Shown: in pieces, positions 22,848 through 34,435 of the stretch
Layout of the letters: every line of letters begins with the position of its first letter
How positions within the stretch are numbered: the first letter of the stretch is position 1
Source: Rhinopomastus cyanomelas
Lineage: Eukaryota > Chordata > Aves > Bucerotiformes > Rhinopomastidae
Length of the DNA: 64,000 bases
Reading direction: 5' to 3'
NCBI GenBank assembly: GCA_013400115.1
Contig: VXBP01002421.1
Location: 124,001 to 188,000 of the forward strand
The notes under the pieces: model-generated
Seen by the model: only the letters and a program-made list of their open reading frames with translations
What the model was told of the DNA's origin: nothing
The model's database searches: none
Program-made: the position numbers and the translations under genes

Positions 22848-23070
22848 CAGAATCATAAAATGATTTAAGCTGGAAGAGCTATGTTTCAGATCATCGGGTG
22901 CAACCATTAACCCAGCACTGCCAAGTCGACCTCTAAAACACATCCCTAAGCACCACATCTGAGTGACTTTTATAAATACCTCCAGGGATGGTGACTCATT
23001 CACTTCCCTGTGCAACCTGTTGCAGGGCTTTGCAACCCCTTCAGTGAAGAATTTTTTCCTAATAATAGCT
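22848..23070 (-). mobile_element. old divergent CR1 3' fragment
   Basis: On the minus strand the pattern ILRKNFFTEG...[19 protein letters not shown] can be read, followed by a tail whose octamers (ATTTTATGATTCTG) are mutated. The antisense form is CCAGGGATGGTGACTCATTC followed by AATTTTTTCCTAATAA. It is strongly diverged and belongs to an older CR1 group related to the fragments at 38413-38575 and 63736-64000. Confidence 0.8.
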
Positions 23071-25726
23071 TCATATGAGTTATTGATTTTTCATTATGCA
23101 GTGATTTTAGATACCTGCAAGTCATTCCGTGATCTGTCTGGCTGTGCTCTACCAGCCTAAACTAGGTCATTGTGTTTGTCGCAATTCTCTCGTATCAGGT
23201 CCCGCTGATTTCCTTGCCCCTCCATTCTCCCTGCAGCAAGATTCCATACTTTTGAGGAGAATCCATCTAGAAGCACTAAACCCAACAGGATTACAGCTAC
23301 TGGAAAACTCTGACTCACATCTGCCTCTCAAGGATGTGTGTCCTGCATATCTTGATGCCCCAGCTGATGTCTCCACCACCGTGTGTGCCCACCCAACCCT
23401 TCACATTCTTTCCAGAAAGTCTGACTGGCTCACAGCACTGCAGTGGGCACAAGAAAAGCTGCCCTGAAGCTCGCCTTTAAAGCCGTGAACTGATGATGTT
23501 GTCAGCACATACTGCTCATTCCCAAGTCATGAAGTTTATTCCGGGACCACTTGAGAGCTTCAAAGGTCCTCCCTCTTGCCAGGAAAATACTGTGCTGTAG
23601 AGCTCTCCTTCAGATTCTCTCCACATGCCACAAAGGAAACGTTCAGAAACCCAATCTGAGGGGGATCAGGCTGCAAATTCTCCTTGCCTCCGTTGACTTC
23701 ATGAGGCACGAAACCTGAGGTAGGAATCAGACAGCCTAGAATGCACACCAGCTGCATCATGTGCCTCCAGCTGGGGGGACAAGCTGTCGTGTGTCCCTGT
23801 TACTTCAGCCTCCACTCTTGCTGGTGCCCTGCTCGCTCAGAAGGACCCTAGTGCCTGTATTCAGTTAGGACTGCTGCTAAGGAAATGAACAGGAATTACA
23901 TGTTCTTGCCCTGGGAGAAGAGTGAGAGATGAAGGATGGTCTTGTGACGAAAGCACTGAACTGTGACTCAGAAAAATAAAGATTTCCGTTCTCTTCTCTC
24001 TTGCTCAATTCTGGATTGACCTTGACAAGTCACATTTACTGTTTCAGTTCCTGTCTTTGCTCTGGGAAAGAGAACGCGCTCTTTTTCCTTTCTCTAGGCT
24101 GGGTCATTTCTCAGTTCTTGAGACACAGACTATGCTCAATGGTATGTCTGTTTGTCATCTCGCACAGTCAGCCCGTCAGTCTGGGTAAGCCTTTAGCTGC
24201 TGTTATGGTATCTCTAACAGGATGGAGTGGAACCTATGGCACGCACACTCAACGCACTCATCCTGACAGCTTCTCACTGGTCCTGTTCTTCTGATGCCTT
24301 TTGACTCAGCAAAGGTTGTCACAGTCTCTTGAGCATGAACCCTTTGGTCTGAGCTAAAAAAACTCCTACAGCTTCAAATAGATAAACAGCAGATGCAAAA
24401 CATTCACAGTCAGATGCCGCGTTGTAAGGGAAGGCACATAGTTAACCTACTACATCCAGGATGTGAAGATGTGTTCTCAGCTCTGCTGACGTAGACTCGA
24501 GGAGATAAACTAAATCTAGCTACATAACCCTCATGACAGAGGGCTTATGTGCCTTCATTTGCCAAAGGGCTGACAGTATCTGGAAAGGAGACACCTGCAG
24601 CGAAGCAATGGCTGCTGTGGAAGTTGTACGTACAATGCCTGTAATTGTGTAGGATGATGTCTCAACAATCACAGCCACTTCTGCAAGAGAGAGAGCACAC
24701 AGAAATCAGGGGCGACAGAAAGGGAGACAAACATGCCCATGCAGAAGACACATTTTGTACACAGGACATATCCGTTAGCAGGTTCTTTCCTTGGGCCATA
24801 TGATCCCAAGTTAGTGGCAGCTGTTCAGAATGACTTGGTTTTGCCAGAAATCAACAAGAGGGTAAAGCCCTGTATAAATAGGCAGCAGAGAAAAGCCCCT
24901 AATTTAGGGTTGTAATCCTATAAGAACCTGCTTCAGAATCCAAACCTGGGTCAGCTCTTCCACATCCTGAGCAGGACAAGCACTATGGATGGGACAAGGT
25001 GAATTGTGAGGGGAAAACTGAAGGGAAGACATCTTGCTATGAGAATGGATGGAAAACAGCAATAGGGATGAAGATGTCTCAGAGGCAGGGTAAAGGAATG
25101 AAATGGTGGAGTTGTATGGAAAGAAAAAATCAAATTGAGAGCAGGTGAAAGGAGATAAGGTTTTTAGTGGGCATGTGTTTGTGTGTTTGTTGAGCTGGGA
25201 GTACCTTGGACAACAATTTGAATCTATGGCTCTCCTGGTAGGCCTTGGAGAAAGTCTTAAACTTTCCTCTTACCTATTGGTCTGGAAATGGAGAATGATA
25301 TTACTAAGGCTCAGACCTCTTCTTCAGGATCCCTGAGTGTCACAGCAAGCTAAAACAAAAGTGTTTTCCCAAAGACCCTTAGAGAAAGTGACATTTTTTC
25401 AGTGCCTGGAATTCCTTAAACTCCTGTCTCTGATTTGAATAATCCCCACAAAGCTACGTGATTTCAGGTACGTCTTGCTGACAGCAAAGGCAGATTTAAG
25501 GAACGAGGCAGTTTTACAGAGTTATCCTAGGCCCCGAAGGACAAGGTCTTCTTCTATCAGGAAATAGCTTTGCAGGCTCTTCCTGCAATTTTTATAGGCC
25601 AGTTTGAGACTCAGTGCTGGCTCAGATCTAGTATGAAGCTATCTTTGCTTCAGCCTTTCTTCCAGACAGCCAGTCAGCTGTTCCTCAAGGGCTCACTATG
25701 GCAGTTACCACTAGCTTTCCTCATTT
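23071..25726. other. unique stretch, no gene seen
   Basis: About 2.7 kb without recognised repeats. A TATA-like GTATAAATAGG lies near 24870 without other promoter support. Open frames are about 112 codons or shorter. Confidence 0.5.
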
Positions 25727-25831
25727 TCATAGAATCAAAGAATCATTAGGGATTGGAAGGGATCTAAAGATCATCTAGTCCAACCCCCCTGCCAGAGCAG
25801 GGTCATCCAGACCAAGTCACACAGGAACACC
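25727..25831 (-). mobile_element. CR1 LINE 3' tail, VFLCDL group
   Basis: Only the 3' UTR and terminal octamers remain, in antisense: CATAGAATCAAAGAATCATT, GGGATTGGAAGGGATC, CCAGACCAAGTCACACAGG. It is severely 5'-truncated, with a one- or two-base deletion in the GACCTCGAAAGATC block. Confidence 0.93.
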
Positions 25832-26745
25832 TATTGGTTTTGTGTCAGTTGTCGTGTGCTTAACCAAGGGTCAGCTTTCTTTTCATGTAGAGTACCTTTC
25901 CCTGGTGGTTGCTCAGGAAAACTTCAAAATGTGAAAGTTAGAGGTTTAAAACCCAGGGAAAAAAAAGAATTCCCCATTTAGAAAAAGCAGTTTTACATAA
26001 ATGTCATCATTAGCAGTCGCCTTATTTGTGATGTTTGGACAGATTGAGTTTTTCAGAGATTCTAAAAGGGAAAACGATATGGTAGCCAGGGTATTTGTGC
26101 AATCATTTTCCTGCAGGATTTTAAGATAGCTCAAGCAAGAAATGTGCAATACGAACTGTCAGACTGATTGCTTTCGGAGCCTTTTGTTCGCAGAAGTTGT
26201 TCACTTGGAGACAAAGTGGCCAAACCAAGTGCGAAACTTGACAAAAGTGACTGGCTAATGGAAGTGAAAGCAAGGGCTCCTTGGCGTGGGCAGCCTGCAT
26301 AGACACGTACTGCTTTATAGAGTCGTCCGAGTGGGTCCCATTGGGACTGTTCTTGTGTTCCAGTGTTTCCATCAGTGTATCTCCTGCACTTGAACAAGCC
26401 TTAATATGTTGTTGTCTGCTGCGACAGTGTGTCAGGAATTGTTCTGCCCAGTCTGATTCCTGAAGAGTGACGTGGTGACATCACTGTTGGTCGTATCTGG
26501 GCATACTACTGGACCTGCTAGAAAAGCAACAATGGCCATCACAAATTCCTTCATCTAATCTTTGGCTGTAGTAGCAAAACTAATCAGAGACAAAAATTAC
26601 TTCCTTGACTAAATTAGCAGATTCTCTTTGCTGTTGCCTTTACCAAGGCATAATTTGTCAATAGCCTTTGAGAGCTTTCTCTTGCTGCAGAACAACAATC
26701 ATGCCCATAGCTGGAGTCCCAGCTCTAGCCATTGGTCCTAATGTA
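25832..26745. other. unique stretch, no gene seen
   Basis: About 0.9 kb. Open frames are shorter than 90 codons and unrecognised. No repeat was seen. Confidence 0.5.
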
Positions 26746-26866
26746 TCACAGAATCACAAAATTATTGAGGCTGGAAAAGACCTCTAAGATCATCAAGCCC
26801 AGCCTATGGCCTAACATCACCACAACCATGCCACATCTGGTCTGTCCTTAAATGCCTCCAGAGAAG
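26746..26866 (-). mobile_element. old CR1 3' fragment
   Basis: Antisense CR1 tail: TCACAGAATCACAAAATTATT, GAGGCTGGAAAAGACCTCTAA, then ATGCCTCCAGAG. The tail (CTAACATCACCACAACCATG) is of the older group also seen at 38413-38575. Only the 3' UTR and the last few ORF2 codons remain. Confidence 0.85.
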
Positions 26867-27430
26867 TATTTATCTAATCTGCCAATCTAGACAGCATCTG
26901 GAAACTCTCATGGTCTCACCCCACAGACAGAGTAGCAGTCCCACTGAGACCCCAGAAGCAGCCAGGTGGCGGCTTCTCACCTGCCTGCAACCTGCCAGCA
27001 GCCCAAGGGCAGTTCTGTTGATGATATAGTGCCTGGCCGTGAGAACTGGGGCAGGAGTGAAGTGGTGTTGAACAGGGGATTGCTTGGCAGTGGAGGCATG
27101 GATTTGAGGCATTGTGGTGCTGAGGCACTTGGCCCAGCAGAGTCTTTCCTATTTTGCTAGCAGTTTGGAAAGCCAGTTGCCCTTGATGGGAGTGCCAGTT
27201 GACTGCTTTATTGTATTTCCCCTGCATATAACTACAAAGGCTCCTCTTCCACTTTTATGTGTTCCAGATAAACACATATCAGCCTCTGGAAGCAAGGCTG
27301 ACGAAACCTGGTGCTGCCTCCTTCCCTGTAACATGAAGTACAAAACCAGCCATAGTTGGGCAGCTAGGAGACTAGACTCACCAGCAAGGAAAAACTGGAA
27401 GATTATTCAAATTAAGAGTATTTATCTTTG
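26867..27430. other. unique stretch, no gene seen
   Basis: About 0.55 kb with overlapping short open frames and no recognised element. Confidence 0.5.
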
Positions 27431-27573
27431 AAGTCTCCTTCTCTGGAGATGTTCAAAGCCTGCCTGGATATGTTCCCGTGTGACTCGGTCTAAGTGATCC
27501 TGCTCTTGCAGGGAGATTGGACTAGATGATCTTTGAGGTCCCTTCCAATCCCTAATGTTCTGTGATTCTGTGA
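27431..27573 (+). mobile_element. CR1 LINE 3' tail, VFLCDL group
   Basis: It begins at the SPSLEMFK codons (AGTCTCCTTCTCTGGAGATG), runs through the stop and the GTGATCCTGCTCTTGCAGG tail, and ends with TTCTGTGATTCTGTGA. Short and 5'-truncated but well preserved. Confidence 0.93.
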
Positions 27574-29499
27574 AGTCCTGGCATATATCAAAGCCATATG
27601 TGCACCACGTGCAAGTGTACGTCCTCAGATCTTTTTTCACAGAGGTTCCTTGGTGAGTTGTTGCTAAGTCAGCTACCCCTAGATGGACCTGGCACTGGGT
27701 AGTCCCCGATCTCACCCCACTATACAAATGCTCTCAAGTGTTTGTACCATGCTCAAATACGTGCAGGTCAACAAAGAAGTCTTTCTGCTTCAGCCATGGA
27801 GTAATAAACTCTCCCAAAGAAACTACAGTACCCCAGCTTCTCATTGCCCTGTGAGCTTTCTTCATCATTCAGGATGTTGACTTTGATATCAAACTTGGAG
27901 TTGGCTGAAGGAAAAGCATGAAAGACCTGGCTGACTGGTGACCTCTTAGATAGAGCAGTGCCCTGTGACAAAATAAATGGAAACTCCACTATGCCAGCCA
28001 AAAGTCTGAGGGCTTTGCCTGTTGGACACTGTTCCACAGGCATCATGTACAGTCTCCATCACAACACCATCCACAGAATTTATGGACAGGACCCAGCAGT
28101 GATACTGGTAGCTTCTTTGGAGGTCTCACAGGATGCAGTGCAGCAGTAACAATAGCTCTTTCATTGCACTTTGCCTTCAATTTCATAAAAAGGTCACCAG
28201 CAGAGAACGAAATGGTAAAACAAGGCTTTGCCAGTGAGATCAAACTGACCTGTAGCCTAGAGGGGATCTGAGTAGATGTCTCAATGGTCATTTTGATACG
28301 TGCTTGGCTCAAACTCTATGGCTATCCACACTGTTTCGCTGCTGGTGCCTATCTGTGCCTGTTCTGGGGATTTTCTGGCTTCTCTTGGTGCACTTGGGTA
28401 CTGCCATCACAGACAGTGCAGGGATGGTCGGAAAGAAGGAGCGCAGCCATCCAAGTCTGAAAGAGGGAAACAGCAGCAGCATCTGTTAGGAATGCAGAAG
28501 GCTCAGTAAAGTGAGAGAAGGCAGTCCTATGGTGCCTGGCTAAAGCTCCTGGAACGCAGGATTTGTGACATCCCAGCAGTTATGAGAAGGGTGGAATCTC
28601 TTCCACATTTGTTGTGCCTACATAGATTGCACGTTATGACAAGATTCTCTTGGCAGTGTATTTCTAGGAATAACGTGGCCCAAGTGTTGTTTGTGCACTC
28701 CAGTTGTCTAAAAATGTTGCCTCCTGGAAAAAGTGTAGCTTCAGTAACCAAAGGAAGAGATTCCTCCTGTAAGACAGGAAACCCTCCTCAGGACTGCATG
28801 AACGTGGAGATTCCACGGCTGCACTAAACAAACTACCCATTGGTAGCAGCTGTAGCTACTTCTGGGTTGAACAGCAGCTGTTGGGTAGCACATGACACCA
28901 TGTAGCAAGACCACACATAAGTGGAATAAATACTATTAATAAATATTATTTGAGTCAGTGAGAGAATAACTGATCAAACAAAACATGCTGAGGTTTTTCT
29001 TTCTAAAAAACCTAGTCAGACAAGCCAGTCACCAGGCAGTAAACACCTCATGAGGATGTTGAGAAGGAGAACCATGGTGTAGAAGCAGTTTGTAACTAAT
29101 TAAAACTGGAATGTTAATATTTTTTTTTTTTCAATTTAAGAGTCTCTCATTACGAATGGGGAAAAGCAGAGAGGATGCTGTGGTAATGTGAGGCTGCTGG
29201 TGTGACTAAGGTAATTAAAGCAGCCCATATGGATTTCAGACCACCCACCTACCCACCCAACCCTTTTAGTCAAGTCAAAACAAAGCTTTACACTTGTGAA
29301 GAGCTGCAGCTATGGAAAACTAAAGACCTCTGAAAAGCTTGTTATTAGACACTGCCAGGATAGTTGTTTGACGAACATTTCTGTCAGTTTGGCAACACCA
29401 ATAAAACACCTGAGTTGTTTATGGTGTGTAGTGTGGGGTGGAGGCTCTTTGGCAGGTATTCCCCTTCAGACCTCATCTCACAGGCACAGGAGATGCAAA
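27574..29499. other. unique stretch with two abutting minus-strand open frames
   Basis: About 1.9 kb. Two minus-strand frames (28043-28312, then 27768-28046) follow each other with a frame change. Their codon pattern looks somewhat coding-like (for example KPCFTISFSAGDLFMKLK), but I recognise no family. A C-rich tract at 29241-29263 and a 12-T run at 29120-29131 lie nearby. Confidence 0.45.
29241..29263 (-). other. putative G-quadruplex motif on the minus strand
   Basis: CCACCC-ACCT-ACCC-ACCC-AACCC provides four runs of three C with short loops, so the minus strand could fold into a three-tetrad G-quadruplex. The sequence is also a loose CCAC repeat. No neighbouring gene gives it a role. Confidence 0.4.
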
Positions 29500-30134
29500 T
29501 GGATGACCATTAGCCAGCTCTTGTGGCCAAGAGGGCCAACAGTATCCTGGGGTGGATCAGAAAGGGGATGGTTAGCAGATCCAGAGAGGTTCTTCTTCCC
29601 CTCTACTCTGCCTGGGTGAGACCACATCTGGAGTATTGTGTCCACTTCTGGGCCCCTCAGTTCAGGAAGGACACATTGCTGCTGGAGGGAGTCCAGCGTA
29701 GAGCAACAAGGATGAGAAGCAAGTGGAGCACCTCCCTTATGAGGAAAGGATGAGCAAGCTGGGTCTCTTCAGCCTGGAGGAGACTGAGGGGTGATCTCAT
29801 TAATGTCTATGAATATGTGAGGGGTGGGTGTCAGGAGGATGGAGCCAGGCTCTTCTCAGTGTCATCTAATGATAGGACGAGGGGCAGTGGTGTAAGCTGG
29901 AACATAAGAGGTTCCATATGAATGTGAGAGGGAACTTCTTCACAGTGAGAGGGACAGAGCACTGGAACAGGCTGCCGAGGGGGCTTGAGGAGTCTCCTTC
30001 ACTGGAGACGTTTAAAACCTGCCTGTATGTGTTCCTGTGTGACTTGGTCTGGGTGATCCTGCTGTGGCAGGGGGGTTGGGCTAGATGATCTTTCGAGGTC
30101 CCTTCCAATCCCTAATGATTCTATGATTCTATGA
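29500..30134 (+). mobile_element. CR1 LINE, VFLCDL group, about 0.63 kb
   Basis: It starts at the MTMSQ block (GGATGACCATTAGCCAGC), with a short deletion where other copies read CAATGTGCG. It continues with [52 protein letters not shown] and VQRRATRM. The frame then breaks before the LFSLEE and RTRGNG parts; [15 protein letters not shown] and the FLCDLV terminus follow. The tail is intact with two ATTCTATG octamers. Small indels disrupt the frame. Confidence 0.95.
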
Positions 30135-31108
30135 ATGGAAGGGCAGAGTTGCCAGCTTTCACACATTCACCTCACAGAGCCAGATTCTCCTCTCTGCTGT
30201 GTGGTAACCGGTAATAATTCTGTAGAAATCACTCTTATAGAGCCAGCATTAGGTCATCAGTGGAACGTGAGGTCACAAGCAGCTTCTTCCTGTAGAGGAG
30301 CAAGAGATACCCTGCTCCCAGACAGTGGAGTTTCTACAGATGAGCAAGATATCTGGGCTTTAGGACTACTGCTTCTGTGCACTATAGAGGGTGCACTGAG
30401 AAGCTTTCCAGCCCAAGTGATCTAAGAGCCTAATTGCCATTTTGACACAAAAAGTAGGCTCCTAAGCAATTTGTGCCGTGCCTGCAGTCAGGAGCGCTCC
30501 AGCTGGTAGATTTCTTGGCTTGCAAGTCATGCCTTTAGCATGTCACCGGAGATGTCCCCCCAGGTGTGGCTTGTTGACTGAAGTCAAAGTGCCTAGTGGG
30601 GGGTCAGCCAATGCTGTCCTCGTTGCCTGATAGAGTGTTCTGTGGGACATCTTTGCAGAGCATTTCTGAAGGCTGTTGTAACACTCAATAAACTGTGCAA
30701 CTGTTGGCCCATGATTCTCATTGCTCTATCTTCCATCAGGTTTTGTTTCACCTCTTCTAGTGTTTTAATGTCTTTGTAGATCTCCACTGTTTCTTGTGTC
30801 CCTTCTCAGGGTGATAACATTCTTAGTTCTGCTGTACGAATGGATTATGAAACCTGAGGACGGCAGACATGAGTTCGGGAAAATTCCACAACCCAGTGGT
30901 TGCCTCTTAAGAAGGGGAAGAGGAGGACAAGGACTTTGAGGTGTTGCTTCATTCAGCACCTGTGTTTTTCTGCCTCTGAAGGTCTTAAGGTCCCAGTGCA
31001 CTTCTGTCCTCATACTTGTGTTCGTTGCAGAGCAACCTTCTTCCCCCATGAGATTCTTCCTTCTTACCCAGAGCTGTCGGATAAATGAGCTCTTAGATGC
31101 AGCCTACA
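30135..31108. other. unique stretch, no gene seen
   Basis: About 1 kb. Open frames are shorter than 97 codons and unrecognised. No repeat was seen. Confidence 0.5.
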
Positions 31109-31580
31109 TCACAGAATCACAGAATCACTGGAGTTGGAAGGGACTTCTAGTGATCATCTAGTCCAATCCCCCCACTAAAAAAGGAATGCCCATAGCACAT
31201 TGCACAGGGCTGCATCTAGGCAGGATCTGAATATTCCAAAGAAGGAGACTCCACGACCCCTCTGGGCAGCCTGTTCCAGCACTTGCACGTCACCTGCACA
31301 GTAAAGAGGTTTTTCTTTATAGCTAAATGAAACTTCCTGTGTTCCAGTTTGTACCTGTTGCCCCTTCTCCTGGCACTGGGCACTCCATCCCCCTTACGCG
31401 CACCCATCAGAGATTTGTAGAGTTGAGTAAGGTCTCCTCTCAGTCTTATCCTGTCCAGGTTAAACAGTCCCAGGTCTCTCAATTTTTCCTCATAGGAGAG
31501 ATGTTCCAGATCCACAATCATCTTTGTAGACCTCTGCTAGACCCACTTGAATAGCTCCCTGTCTCTTAAACTAGAGACCC
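31109..31580 (-). mobile_element. older CR1 LINE copy, ORF2 C-terminus and tail
   Basis: The minus strand reads DLEHLSYEEKLRDLGLFNLD, RIRLRGDLTQLYKSL, RRGNRYKLEHRKFHLAIKKN, LFTVQVT and [15 protein letters not shown]. The terminal octamers are intact (TGATTCTGTGATTCTGTGAT read on the minus strand), but the tail differs from the dominant group, and the GDGVPSARRRGN segment marks another lineage. It is 5'-truncated near 31580. Confidence 0.93.
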
Positions 31581-31677
31581 TACATGTGGTCATTCTCTTC
31601 AGGTCCAGGTCTGGCAGAACCAAATGAGGATGTTGTGCAATTCAAGGATGCACCGATAAGACAGACTCATTAATTAA

Positions 31678-31747
31678 ATGGAAAGAGAAGGAAAAAGAAG
31701 GGAAAAGAGAAAAAAAAAAGGAAAAGGAAAAAGAAAGGAAAAGGGAN
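31678..31747. repeat. purine (GA/A-rich) low-complexity tract
   Basis: About 70 bases are almost purely A and G on the plus strand (GGAAAGAGAAGGAAAAAGAA and similar) and end in an undetermined base at 31747. Such tracts are prone to slippage and sequencing failure, which may explain the N. Confidence 0.9.
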
Positions 31748-32429
31748 TTTGTACTAGTAGTTAAAAGAAGTATGGCGGGGTTTGGTTTTTTTTATTCGTA
31801 AACCTTTTCTGTAGCCTTTTGGGGAGATGCATAGAGGTGTTTTCCTGTCTTTGCAACTGCTCATCTTCAAGTTAACCTTGTGTGTCTAGCTGTCAGTGTG
31901 TAGTAATAAAAGAGGAAATACTGGTGAGGTTAGTCTCAGTAAAAAACTGAAAGAACGTGGCAGTAACCATTGTTCTGCTGTGGAGAGAGGTGGCTGTGGC
32001 TCACGCATCTCTCCCATGGCTAACAAAGAGCTGGTGGGAGCAGATGCTTAAGAGCTCATCCTGACTCGTTTACTACCCACCTACTTTCAGCATTTATCCC
32101 CGCTGAGATCCCATTTGAGGCTGTGGAAAGGACTCCTCAGCAGATGGAGGCAGCAGAAATGCTACATTGCTAGGGCCAGGGGTAAAAGATTCAAGCTGTT
32201 TTGAGCCACCAGCTCTGGACTTACCGCTGTATCTTCCAAAACAATTGATAGCTCTGCAAATTTCTGTAGCTCTCTCTCTTCTGAGAGGAGGTTTTAGCAT
32301 CCTCCACAGACAGTCAGGTTCGTGAAATCTGATGTAAAACATTCCAGCTTTTCAAGACAGGGAAAACACAAGTCCAAAAGAGCACAGTCGTGGCAGAGCG
32401 CAGTTTGGGACCTTTTTTGTTAAGGAGCG

Positions 32430-32460
32430 TATAAAACGGAGCTTTTTGTTTCTGTCATTC
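32430..32460 (+). promoter_or_regulatory. possible core promoter (TATA box plus initiator)
   Basis: TATAAAA at 32430-32436 is followed 27 bases from its first T by TCATTC, whose A (32457) fits a vertebrate initiator. A T-rich segment lies between. The same TTTCTGTCATTCAG would also be a good splice acceptor, so the two readings compete. No downstream gene is recognised; the open frame starting at 32517 is only 69 codons. Confidence 0.2.
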
Positions 32461-34025
32461 AGTTCGCACGTGAGATGCTCAGATGCGGATATTAAGACAC
32501 AACTAATGACTCAGGAATGTCAGGCAGAGCAGAACAAGCTCTTCAGTGCAAGAGCAGGAGACAGAGAATAACTGCAGCAAGTACATTTCAAGGTCAGCTT
32601 TGTGGAAGAGAAACAAAAAGCTTTGAAGGCTGGTGTCTCCTGGGTGTAACTCCTGGTGCTTCTAAGAAGTGGGACTGCAAGGAAGGATCCTACATACTGT
32701 ACTGTGACGGTATTCCAGGACAATGAATTTTGGGAAGCTCTCCAATACTATGACAAGCCAAATCTCAAGAACTGTGACAGATGAATCTCCAAGTGTTGGA
32801 AATTAGGAGGTTTGTCTATGCAGAGAAATTGCAGCGCCATTAAATACCCTGATGGAGTTAGAGTTCTGTGATCTCTCCCCCACTATGAATGAGCATTGTA
32901 TTTGTATCAAGGTGTATAATGCCAATACAACCATCATTGCATGTGGGGGGAAAGGTATTAAAAAAGCCCCACATTTTCAGCTGAAATACTTGTGCCTGTA
33001 GAAAAAATGGCTTGGGACTACTTAAGCAAAATATGTAGATCATATTCCAGCCATCTCAATACGGCTGCATTATAGTCATTAGGAGATGAAACTCCATGCT
33101 TGAGTAAGAGTAGATACGAACGTGGAATAAACTGATTCTACCCTTTCTCCTGGTTTCTGCTACAACTGCCACTTCTAAGGGCTGAAGGAAACTGGTCCAA
33201 AAGAGGGATCCACTCCTGATTTTCTCAGCCCCTCAGCTGTTGTGACTGTGGAACTTGTTATGGCTAACTAGATATATCGTAGCTTTGACACTTCACATGG
33301 AAGTGGTTATCAGCCTGAAAGTTACTCAGGTAAACACAGTATTTTTGCTCAGGTTCCCTGGTTTCTCATGCTTCTCAATCTTCTGAACTGAAGCAACTTT
33401 TATGGGGATAGATGGGGTGACTTTCTACAGGCCTATACCTTTCTGAACATAGGAATCAGGACTTAGGCTTATACTCTGCTTCAGTGGAGTAGCAGCTGAT
33501 ATTGGAGTATCAGCAGGCTCCTAATTTAGCTTGAACTGACTTAATTTGCTTCATTCCAAATATAATTCAGAACTCTATTCTAGGCAACAATGAGAGCAAG
33601 GGACTTCCTTATGCCATCACCTAGGGGTGCAGAGGAGGATATCTCCTACACAGTTAGATGTCACAGAGTTAGCTGCCCTGGAAAATAATAATGTTCCCCA
33701 ATAACCTTGCAGAGAAGTGGGAAAAAGAAGAAAGGTGACTGGCTGAGTGACTGAATCCTGCTTTAGGAGTAGTTTGTGTAGAGGTCTCCAAGTACATAGT
33801 TCAGCTGGTGCAGGTCCTGGTGTTCCGAAAGGGGAGCTTTGACTGCCTGACTGCCAGTGTGCTTCTCTGGTTAGACAGATGAACCAAGAATTTCAGTGTG
33901 ATTTCTCCATGATCTTTCTCCACCTTTTGCAACACGTATCACTATATGGACTCACTAAATACTCACTAAACTTTATCTCCCTTAACCCTGTGTTGCTTTA
34001 GTGATATTGCAACCAGTGTACACTA

Positions 34026-34050
34026 ATCGATAGTTATGCAATCGATAGTT
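34026..34050. repeat. short direct repeat of ATCGATAGTT
   Basis: ATCGATAGTT occurs at 34026-34035 and again at 34041-34050, five bases apart. The core ATCGAT is palindromic. It is probably a small local duplication. Confidence 0.7.
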
Positions 34051-34086
34051 TTCCTCTAGCCCATGGGACTTAGAAGGATGGTATGT

Positions 34087-34213
34087 ATTAGTCATATAGA
34101 AGAAATGTATATCTTATATAAATATATAAATATTATATATATATAATACTTTATAAATATATAAATATAATATATATTTTATATATAGAAGAAAATTAGT
34201 CATTAGAAGAAAA
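34087..34213. repeat. AT-rich hairpin-prone block flanked by direct repeats
   Basis: The core (about 34107-34186) is nearly all A and T, with internal repeats of AAATATATAAATAT and long TATA runs able to form hairpins. It is flanked by near-identical direct repeats, ATTAGTCATATAGAAGAAA (34087-34105) and ATTAGTCATTAGAAGAAAA (34195-34213). This could be a slippage-expanded tandem duplication or a small AT-rich insertion with target duplications. Confidence 0.7.
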
Positions 34214-34368
34214 GAACTGCATTTTATTGTGGCTTTACATTGAATAACAAAGGTCTGTGTAGCTCAGTCACCTACATCTAGGAAAAGGAACCCGACTTGG
34301 CTCTCCTACAGAGAATTGCTGTGTTTGACTTTAGCATCTGTGCCTCAGTATCTTCCCTGCCATTGCAG

Positions 34369-34435
34369 ACCAGACCTGCTCCTGTCAAGGGCTTTCAGCT
34401 TGCTGAACGACAGACAACTTCTGCTATTGTTAAAG
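34369..34435 (+). CDS. candidate coding exon, gene unknown
   Basis: A 67-base segment lies between CTTCCCTGCCATTGCAG (good acceptor) and AAAG|GTAAGA (excellent donor). It is open in the frame TRPAPVKGFQLAERQ...IVK and ends one base into a codon. That phase joins without a stop to the candidate at 39448-39573, which begins with two bases. I recognise no protein family. Chance pseudo-exons of this quality are common in vertebrate DNA, so this is only a lead. Confidence 0.25.

Noticed and set aside
24868..24880. GTATAAATAGG as a promoter or LTR signal
   Set aside because: No LTR boundaries, polyadenylation signal or downstream element could be identified.
29120..29131. Run of 12 T as the poly(A) tail of a minus-strand retrocopy
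   Set aside because: No adjacent coding similarity or target duplications visible; the similar run at 6603-6613 was rejected for the same reason.
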